The notes under the pieces are model-generated. The model saw only the letters and a list, made by a program, of their open reading frames with translations. It was not told the DNA's origin and did not search any database. Made by a program: the position numbers and the translations under genes. Of a stretch of DNA of 64,000 nt, positions 9,532-19,000 are shown piece after piece. The stretch is from assembly GCA_041394705.1 (NCBI GenBank), contig JAWKHS010000009.1, forward strand, positions 186,001-250,000, given 5' to 3'. The stretch's first letter is position 1, and each line of letters opens with the position of its first letter. This DNA comes from Vicinamibacterales bacterium (lineage in GTDB: Bacteria > Acidobacteriota > Vicinamibacteria > Vicinamibacterales > UBA2999).

Positions 9532-10019
9532 ACGCGAGACGCCGCCGGACCACGACCTCGGCCAGACCGTCCACCGCCGCGGTGATGACCGCGGGATCGG
9601 GGGCCAGTGCCTTCACCGCCAGCGGTTTCATCCAGATCAAGATCGGCGATCAGGAGTTCACCCTCCGTGGAACCGTCGACCAGTACATCGTCGTCAGCTA
9701 CCACAAGCCCTACGAACACGCCGTGTCGCTCGGGAAGCTCCCCGACATGATGGGCCAGGTCGGCACCGCGCTCGGTCTCGACGGCGCGGACTTCACCACG
9801 AAGCTGAACGCGTTCCTCACCGGCCTCGAGGCCATCCCGGGCCTGGCGCCGGTGGCCAAGATCCTGAAGACCGGGATCGTCAAGGTGACCGACCTCGGCA
9901 TCGACACGAAGAAACAGGAATACGCCTTCGGCTTCGGCGTGGACTGCACCCAGACCCTGGCCACGATCCCGATCGCCGCCTTCGGCGTGACGTTCACCTA
10001 CACGAAACCGAGCGCCTAG
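9528..10019 (+). CDS. 163-residue protein of unknown function, middle gene of the giant LysM cluster
   Basis: The ATG at 9528 overlaps the stop of the previous gene (ATGA). The next gene starts 6 nt after its stop, so three genes form one unit. The first ~25 residues are basic and Ser/Thr-rich (MNARRRRTTTSARPSTAAV), then beta strands (FIQIKIGDQEFTLRGT, YIVVSYHKPYEHAV), a helical middle with LPDMMGQVGTALGLDG, and a final beta pair ending in GVTFTYTKPSA. I recognise no family and no active-site motif. Its size and tight coupling to two very large partners would suit a small subunit, chaperone or capping protein; this is inference only. Confidence 0.78.
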   Translation: MNARRRRTTTSARPSTAAVMTAGSGASAFTASGFIQIKIGDQEFTLRGTVDQYIVVSYHKPYEHAVSLGKLPDMMGQVGTALGLDGADFTTKLNAFLTGLEAIPGLAPVAKILKTGIVKVTDLGIDTKKQEYAFGFGVDCTQTLATIPIAAFGVTFTYTKPSA

Positions 10020-10025
10020 CTGTCG

Positions 10026-13000
10026 ATGGCCCGGCCCCCGGCTCCGCGCGCGAACGCCGACGGCGGACTCAGGACGAGTCTGTACGCCGACGTCGTCGTG
10101 ATGGGACGGACCTTCCGGGTGGAGACCGCCTTCGGGAGCGGCGATACGATCTTCGGCGTCCGGCTGGGGGACGTCTCGCTCGGGGAGATCCTGCAGTACC
10201 TCGTGAGCCTCGTGCCGGGCGCGGGCCACTTCTCGCTGGACGCGCCGTGGTCCGCGCTGAACGAAGTGCCGCTCAGGAACCTCGAGCTGCAGCTCAACGC
10301 GACGACGAACGCCGTCGGGTTCACGTACGATCAGCTGAACCTGAACCTCGCCTTCGCCCGGATCGATGTCCTCGAACTCTGGTACGGGCCGGGCGACGCG
10401 GCGGGCGCCACCGGCGAGGCGGCCGCCAGCAGCCTCCAGGTGAAGCTCTACGGCCGCTTCCTCGACAAGACCTACGCGTATCCGGACCAGCCGCTCGGCT
10501 GGGATCTGCTGCGGCAGCCGCCGCCGGCGGTGCCGAGCGGCGGTCCCCCGGCGTTCGACCTGGACTACCTGGGCCTGGGACAGCGGGTCACGCTGCGCGA
10601 CGCCAGGGCCTTCACCTCGATGCAGGGCATCATCGACGCGCTGGTGGCCTCGTACGCGGACGTCGACGGCGCCGTCAGTCCGCTCCGTCGGCTCCCGGCG
10701 CTGAAGTTCGACGGGGCGTCGGGATGGCTCGTGGGCGCGCGCTTCTCGGCGCTCGACACGATCACGCTGAGCGTCATCTTCAACGACCCGACGATGTACG
10801 GGCTCCGGGTGGAGCTCAGGGGCGAGCGCGCCAAGGCGTTCGCGGGGCTGCAGTTCGAGATCCTCTACCGGCGGATCGGGGACGGCCTCGGCGTGTACCA
10901 CGTGGACCTCCGCCTGCCCGACGCCATGCGGCGGTTCGATCTGGGCGCCGTCTCGCTGAGCCTGCCCCTGGTCGTCGTGGACGTCTACACCAACGGCGAC
11001 TTCCTGCTCGATCTGGGCTTCCCGTACGACCTCGACTTCACGCGCGCCTTCGCCCTCTCGACCTTCGTCGGGCCGGTCCCGGTGGTGGGCGCGGGCGGCA
11101 TCAAGTTCGGCGCGCTGAGCGGGGCGACGAGCACGCTCGTCCCGCGGGTCACCAACGGCCGGCTCGCCCCCGTGATCGCGTTCGGCCTCGGGCTCCGGAT
11201 CGGCGTGGGCAAGGAACTGCAATCCGGGGCCATGAGCGGGGGCATGCTCGTCACGCTGGACGGGCTCCTGGAGGGCGTCCTGGCGTTCTTCGAGCCCGAG
11301 CACCCCGGCTTGCCGAAGGACACCTACTTCCGGGTGCACGGCGCGATCCGAATCGCCGCACACGTCTACGGCCGCATCGACTTCAAGGTGATCCAGGCGT
11401 CGCTCGACGTGTACGCCTACGCCCAGGTCTCGGTCGCCATGGAGGCGTACGCCGCCACGGTGATCGTGCTCGAAGCGGGCGTGCACGCCTCGGTGAGGGT
11501 CAAGGTGCTGTTCGCGACGGTGACGCTGTCGTTCAGCACGACGGTCCGCGCGCGCTTCACCATCGGCACGGCGAGTCCGCCCCCCTGGACGATCGAGGCG
11601 CCGGCCACGGCGCGCGCCCTCGCCGCCGGCGCGCCGGCCGGCTTCCGGCTGCTGCCCGGCGGCGCCGTGCAGGCCGTCGACGCGTATGCGGCCCTGCGCG
11701 ATCGGCCGCTCCCGTGGCGCGCGGGACTGGTCCTCGGCGAGCGGCGCACGCTGGACGTCTTCATCGGTCCCATGGTCACGCTCGGCGTCGCGTCCGACTA
11801 TCCCGCGCCGCCGGGGCCGACCGGCGCCGGCGCGGCCCCGGACGAGGCGCGTGGCGTGCAGCTGCTGCTCCAGATGTTCGTGTCGCTCGGCGAGACGGAC
11901 CCCGCGCGGGCGGCGGGCTTCGACGCCCTGGCGCAGGCCGAGCTCCTGTGGGCGCTGCAGAACGTGCACGACGGGCTGCACGCGGCCGCTGGCCGCGCGG
12001 CGGTGCTCGTCTCGACCGCGACCACCGTGACCCGCAGTGCCCTGGAGTTCGTCCAGCACGACCTGACGGCCGCCAACCCGCGAGCGCCGATCACCTACTG
12101 CCGGATCGTGGACTTCCTCCGCGAGAACTTCCGTTTCCGCGTGCGCGCCATGCCCGCCGACGGCGCGGTCGCGGCGGGCGTCACGCTGTTCCCGGTGCCG
12201 CCCTATCTCACGCTGTCGACGTCCGACGCCGGCGTCCGCGTGGACTTCGAGACGTTCGACCCGTGCAGCGAGGAGTACGTGGCGCTCCTCGAGGAGTACT
12301 TCCGGCAGCTCGCGGTGCCCGTCGACGGGAGCGGCGGCACCGGCGGGCCGCCCGCGCACCTGGCGCCCGAGTCGACGTCCAGCGCGCCCACCTCGCTCGC
12401 CGCGGTGGTGTTCGGCGACTACTTCACGCTGATCCTTCGCGAGATGGTCCGCGCGTCGCTCGACGTCTTCGACGGACTGACCGTGACGCCCGCCACCGGG
12501 GAGTCGCTGACGGCGCTCGTGCACGCCTACGGCGTCGCCGGCGTGGATCCGCTGCGCGACATCGCGCTCGCGAACCAGGACGCCGGGACGTTCTTCGCTG
12601 CCGGCAGCGTCATCCCGGTGCCGGGTCTGCGCGCCCAGGTGCGCGAGGGCGAGACGCTGGCAGGCTTCTCGGCCCGTTTCGGCTTCGAGCCGACGGCGTT
12701 CGTCACCAGCCAGCAGCGCGTCCTGGGCCTGCTCGCCGTCGGGGCGACGATCGCCATCCCTGGTCCCGCGCCCGACACCGGCCGCGTCGAGACGATTCGT
12801 CCGGGCGACACCTGGGCGGGGCTGGCCGAGGCGCACCAGTGCACGGTGGAGGCGCTCGCCGCGGATCCGGCGAATCTCGCCTCGCCCGATCTCCTCGCGA
12901 AGCAGTTCACCATTGCGCTTCCGCCCGTCACCGTCGGCATCACGTCCGATGCGCGGCTGTCGCCCCGCGCCATCGCCCAGCGGCTCGGCATCGACGTGGG

Positions 13001-16000
13001 CGAGGTCGTCGCCGCCGCGGAGACCGCCGGCGTGGCCTACGAGACGGTGCGGCTGCCGGCGTTCGAGCAGCTGCCGGCCGGCGCGCTCTTCGCCGAGCTG
13101 ACCGCGCGCGGCGCGTTCGCCGCCGCCGCCGCGATGACCGCGCGCTCGTTCCTGGGAGGGACGCGGCTGCCGGATCCGCGGCGGACGCCAGCCGGCGCCC
13201 CACGCGGGACGAGGCGCGTCGGGGACCCGTCGTGGAGCGACGAGCCGCTGTACCCACTGGCCATCCTGACGGGTCAGCAGTGGGCGGCTCCGCCGGTCCT
13301 TCCGGCCGACTACCGGATCACGCTCACGCGCAATCTCCTCACCGGCGACGCCGAGTGCCAGCGTCCCGAGATCGTGTTCGAGTCCGCGTTCCCCGACTCG
13401 CAAATCGACGTCGCGCTGAGCGCGGCGGACGTGGCCGCGGTCACGGCGTTCCGGGAACTGCTGAAGCGGCCCGCCCCGTTTGCGCCGAACGTGCTGTCGG
13501 TGACGCGGCAGGCCCCGTACGCCGTGGCGGAACGACGCTTCCCCGTCGGCGTGGGCCGCCCGTGGGTCACGCCGGCGCCGCTCCCGTTCGCCAGCGCCGG
13601 CCAGGCGACGGGCACGCCCCTGGTGTTCGATCTGCCGGACGATCTGCGCACGCAGCTCGCGGCGTCGCCGCCCGCGGCGCCCGACGTGCGGCTCATGACG
13701 GGGCCGCCTGGCGTCGCCGGCGCGCCGGCGCCCGAGGCGCGCGAGATCGCGGCGAGGGCCTGGGCCACCCGCGTCCGCTTCCTGCTGGCGCGCGTCGAGT
13801 CGCCGGGACGGCCGGACGCGTTCATCGCCGGCCTCTACACGGTCCGCGCCAGCGACGTCACCTCGTCGCGGCTGCTGCTGCAGGCCATGGCCGCGCTGGC
13901 TCCGCCATCGACGCCTGGGGCGACCGGGCCACCGACCCCGCGGCTGGATCTCCTCTACCCGTCCAACGCCGCCGACCCGCTCGGCGCCTCGCTGCAATCG
14001 GACGCGGTCACGCCGGCCGAGGTGCTGCTGGTGAAAGCGAACCTCTCCACGGACACGCACGCGCCGACGCGTCTCACCGGCGGGACGATGCACGCGGCGC
14101 CGCCCGACGCGTCCGGTCACGCGACGCTGGCCGAGCCGCTGCCGTTCCTCCGGCTGCTGTGGGAAGCCTGTGTCACCAACGCCGGCGGGTTCTACCTGCG
14201 CTACCACGCCGGCGAGGGCGAGTCGCTGCCGGCGCAGCTGTTCAACCAGTCGGAGACCGCCCCGTTCGAACTCCTGATCACGGCCGTCGACACCACGGGC
14301 GCGCCGGTCCGCGCCCAGGCCCACCACAACGCCGTCATCTGCGCCGAGAACCTGGCGAGCGGCGCCCCGAACGTGTTCGTCGCACCGCCCGTGGTCGCCG
14401 CGCCGAAGGACGCGACGTTGGCGGCGATCGCCAAGGCGCTCGGGGCACCCGCGACCCAGGCCACCCTGGCGCTGGCCAACGCCACGACCCGCCACCTGCT
14501 GCGGCCCGGCCTCGTGGTCGCGCTGCCGGATTCGGGCCGCTACACCGTGCAGGTGGGCGACACGCTCCTCGATCTCGCGCTACGCGAGAAGACGCCCGAC
14601 CTCGCCCGCGTGGCCGCGGCCGTGGACGCGGTGAAGAACCCGCTCGTCGAGGGCGCGACCCTGCACGTCGACACCGGCTGGGTCAGGCGTCAGGGCGTCA
14701 TCCCGCCGGGCACCGCCGGCCTGCGCGTCCTGCGAACCGACCCCGACCCGTCGACGGGCGAGGCCGCCCCGCCCGATCGGCAGGCCGCGCCCGAGACCCG
14801 CCTGCAGGTGCTGTTCAACCTGCTCACCTGCCGCCTGGCGCCGACCGCCGCGTTCCGCGCCGGCCCCTCCGGCCTGCCCGTTCCCCCGGCGACCGACGCC
14901 CTCCCGCCGCCGGCCGCGCCGTGGCGCTACAGCCGCCGGCTCGGCATCGCCCCGTTCGCGGCCTCGCCGAACGCGGCCGACGACCCGTGGGCCGATCCCT
15001 ACGTCGGCCTCGGCGGAGAGGCCGCGATCGCCTTCGACCTGCTCGACGTCTTCGGCAACCGCGTGCTCCCGGCCGGCAGCGTGCCGACGCTGACGGTGCC
15101 GATCCGCTACGGCGACGCCGTCGTGCCGCTCGCCCAGTGGCCGTCCATCGTGAGCAGCTTCGACGCGCGGCAGGAGGCGCAGCTCGACGTGCGGCTCACC
15201 TTCGACGCCGGCCACTATGCGCCGTCCACGTCGGGATCGGTGGCGGCCACGGCCTCGCGAGCCGCCGCCGACGGCCGGCTCATGGCACGCATCGCCGCGC
15301 AGCTCGGTCAGCCGGACGTGGTGATCGGATTGTGGGCGTCCTTCGGCCTCGGGGAAGTGCGCGGGGACAAGGCGGCGCTGCTCGATCTCGCGGCGGCCGC
15401 GATCCGGTACCTCGACACGGTCGGCGGCCTGCGGGCGCTGACGCACGCCGCGGCCGCCGGCGAGGTCCTGCGCGCGATCGCCGCCCGGTACCGCGTCGAC
15501 GTCGTCACCCTCGCGACCGCCAACGCCCTCGATGCCCGCGTGCTGGCCGCCAGCGCGGTCCTGTCGATTCCCACCCTGTACGTGACCGTCCTCACCGACT
15601 CGCTGGGCGCGATCTCGGACCGGTTCGGCGGCGATCCGGATCCAGGCGCGCTGGCGCGCCTCAACGCCGGCGTGCGCCTCCAGCCCGGCGTCCGCCTCAC
15701 GATCGGCCAGACGGTGGTGGCCGCGCGGGCCGGGGACACGCTGACCACGGTGGCGTCGCGGGCGGACGTGCCCCTCGAGGACATCGGCCGGGCCAACGCC
15801 GGCGTGGAACACATTTTTCCGTCAGGAACGCAGGTGCTGGTACGGATGAGCACGGCGCCGGTGCGGCCTGGCGACACGCTGTCGCATGTCGCGGCGGCGC
15901 ACGGCCTGGCGCTCGGCGATCTCGCGGCCGCCAACGCCGACACCGCCGGCTGGCTGGCCGCCGGCGCCGTCCTCGCCATTCCGCTGCACGCGACGATCGC

Positions 16001-19000
16001 CCCGGAGCACAGGACGGCCACCGTCACGATCGCCGATGGGGACTGCCTGGGCAGCATCGCCACGGGGCTGGGGATCGGCGTCGATCGGCTCGCGCGGGCC
16101 AACGCGGACGTCACGGGACTCCTGCGCGTCGGCGCCGCGCTCCGGTATCGGCCGGCTGGCGCCGGCCCGAGCGCCGCCGACGAGACCCTCCCGGTCGCCG
16201 AACACGACACGCTCGCGACGCTGCTCGCGGCCCTGCGCGCCAGACCCGGATGCCACGCCGCGACGCTGTCGGCCCTGGCCGCGCAGAACACGTCGGCCCC
16301 GGGGCTCCTGGCGCCCGGGGCGTGGTGCCTGGCGCCGCCCGAGGACGTGGTCCAGACCTTCGCGCCCGGCCGCGACCAGGACCTGCACATCTGTCCGCTC
16401 GCGGTCGAGCTCCGCATCCGCCGCGCGTCCTCGCTGATCGATCCCGCCCTGACCGACGATGCCGGGACCGGCGTGGCCGCCTCGCCCGTCGCGCCGCACC
16501 TGACGAGCGACCCGTCGCAGCCCGGGGACGACGCCCTGAGCCTCCGCGACTTCGGCCGCCGATTCGCGGACGCCTTCGACGGGCTGCGGCTGGCCACGAG
16601 CGGTGACGCGCCGGCCGCCGCCGGCGCGACGGCCGCGGCAACGGGACGGCTGATGGTCGTGGCGTGGGCCGATGTCAGCTACCTGATCGACACGACGCCG
16701 TTCTTCTTCGCGCCGCGCCCGCTCCTGAACCGGCTGTGGTCGTCCGATCCCGCGTATCCCGTGCCCGTGCCCCGCTACGCGGCCGGCGCCATCACCGGCG
16801 CCACCGACACCCTCGTCACGGGCGTGGACCTCGATCGCGTCGGGCGCGCGTTCCTGGCCGCCATCGACCGTGCCCTGTCCCCGGCCATCGGCGTCACGGC
16901 GTGCGAACGCCTCGGCGCCGGCGCCGAGTACGACCAGATCCTGGCCGCGAAGGCCGCGCTCGCCCGCGCGGTCAGGAACCAGGTGACGGCCGTGGTCGAC
17001 CCACCGCCGCAGACCGCGCCGCCGGATCTCGAAGCCGCGCGTGACGCCCTCCATCAACGCCTGCTGGTGGAACTGGCCTCCGGCTACGACGTGGACGCCG
17101 TGGTCCAGTTCCCGGCCCGGGTGCAATCGCCGTTCGCGGATCCGGCGACGGCGCCCCGCCTGGCCGGACGCGTCACGGCGGTGTCGTTCACGGTGCCCGA
17201 CGACGCCACGCTCGAACGGCTGGCCCAGCACTTCGACGCGCCCGTGTCCACCTTCGCGCGCCTCGCCGCGGACCTGCCGTACCTGCTGTGCCCGGGGGCG
17301 ACGGTGCTGGGCCACGAGATCGCGGCCACCGACACGCTCCGCACCGTCGCCGACGCGCTCGGGCGCACGCTGGAGGCGTTCGCGGCCGCCGTCGCGCGCA
17401 CCGGCGGGCTGTTCCAGGCGGGAGCGTCGCTCGGCCTCGTCACGACGCGGCGCGCCGTCCAGGCGGACGACACGATCGGCGTGCTGCTGGATCGGCTCGC
17501 CCCGGGCGTCCCACTGGCGCCGGCCCTGCAGACCTTCCTCGAGATGAACGGCGCCACGCCCGGGCTCGTGGCTGGGGGCGCGACCGTGGCCCTGGCGATG
17601 TCGGCCGTCCGGACGGACGACACGCTGGACACGGTGGCCGTGCGCGCCGGCGTCACGGCGCTCGCGTGCGCCGAATCGAATCGCGGCCGCGCCGACGTGC
17701 TCCTCGCCGGCGCTGCCGTCGACCGGCCGGATCGCCATCCGTACACGATCCGCGAGGGGGAGACCTTCGACTCGCTCGCCGCCGCGATGGGCTCCCCGCT
17801 GGCCGACGTCGTGAGCGGCATCGCGTCGATGCCCGGCCTGCTGCGCCCGGGCGCGACGATGGCCTGGCCGCCCGAGGCCGTGAAGCGGCACACCGCGCAC
17901 GCGGGCGAGAGTCTCGAGGCCGTGGCCGCCGCCCTGCAGGTGCCCGTACGGGATCTGGCCGAGGGCGTCCTGGACGATCCCGGGCTCCTCGAGCCGGCCG
18001 TCACCGTGGGCTACCTGGCCCGCGCACCCGAGTGCTCCATCACCACGCGGAAGCTGACGCTCGTCAACGGCGCCTCGCCGCTGACGTTCCTCGTGGCGCT
18101 GAGCCGCCACGCCGCCGTCCGCAGCATCGGGGTGGATCTGACCTTCGCCGCCGGCGAGCTCGAATACGACATCCAGGACGCCAAGGCGCAGGGGTACCAG
18201 TCGTCGCGCTGGCTGACCTTCGCCGAGCCGCTGCAGCGGCCGCTGGCGCGCATCGACGTCCCCATCGCCCTGCGCAGCTATCCGCGGGCGCCGGTGATGC
18301 TCTCGCAGGAGATCCGCTACGCCGAGGCCCCGGCCGACCTCCAGGCGCTGAAGACGTACGACTACGCCTATACGTACGCGTACTCCGGCGCGGCGCAGGA
18401 CCAGCTGCAGACCGACGTCGAGATCAACCTTCCCGACCCGGCGCTGGCGCGCGCCAACAGCGACCCGCGCGACACGCTGCCCTATTGGCTCGCGAAGTAC
18501 GACGGCATCGCGGCCGCCCTGTGGACGGACCTCGGCGTGCTCGCCACGCCCGACGCCCTGGACAGCGCCCCGCTGGCCAGCGCGGCGCGGGGGGCGCTGC
18601 ACGTGCTGGCGGAGATGGCCGCCGGCATCGCCCGGGCCTGGAGCGCCTGGACGGCGGCGCCGGTCGCCGACGCGGCGCTTCCGGCACCCCGCTTCCACGT
18701 GCGCTGCCGCGACGTCGGCGGCGGACACGTGCGGGCCACGATCGGCGCGCGCGCAGGCGACGCCGGCCGGCCGCTCCCGCCGTCGGCGCCCGGGCTGCTC
18801 GTCCGCGCGCGTCGACTCGAGGGGCCGGCGGCCGGCGGCAGGCTGGCGCGATCGTCGGCGGCGCCCGCCGGTCCCGACGAGGCGGGAGGCCCGCTCCCGG
18901 ACCTCGTGCTGTCTCACGTGGTGCGCGGCCTGGATCTGATCCAGGCGCAGAACATCCGCGGCTACGTGGACGTCACCCGCAACGTCGGGCTGCTGCCAGA

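Noticed and set aside
9450..14495. A 1681-codon open frame on the minus strand inside the giant gene region (and a similar one at 15822-20501)
   Set aside because: Both are antisense shadows caused by high GC with G/C third positions. They are Arg/Gly/Ala/His-rich with no domain, and the plus-strand frame shows clear repeats and gene junctions.
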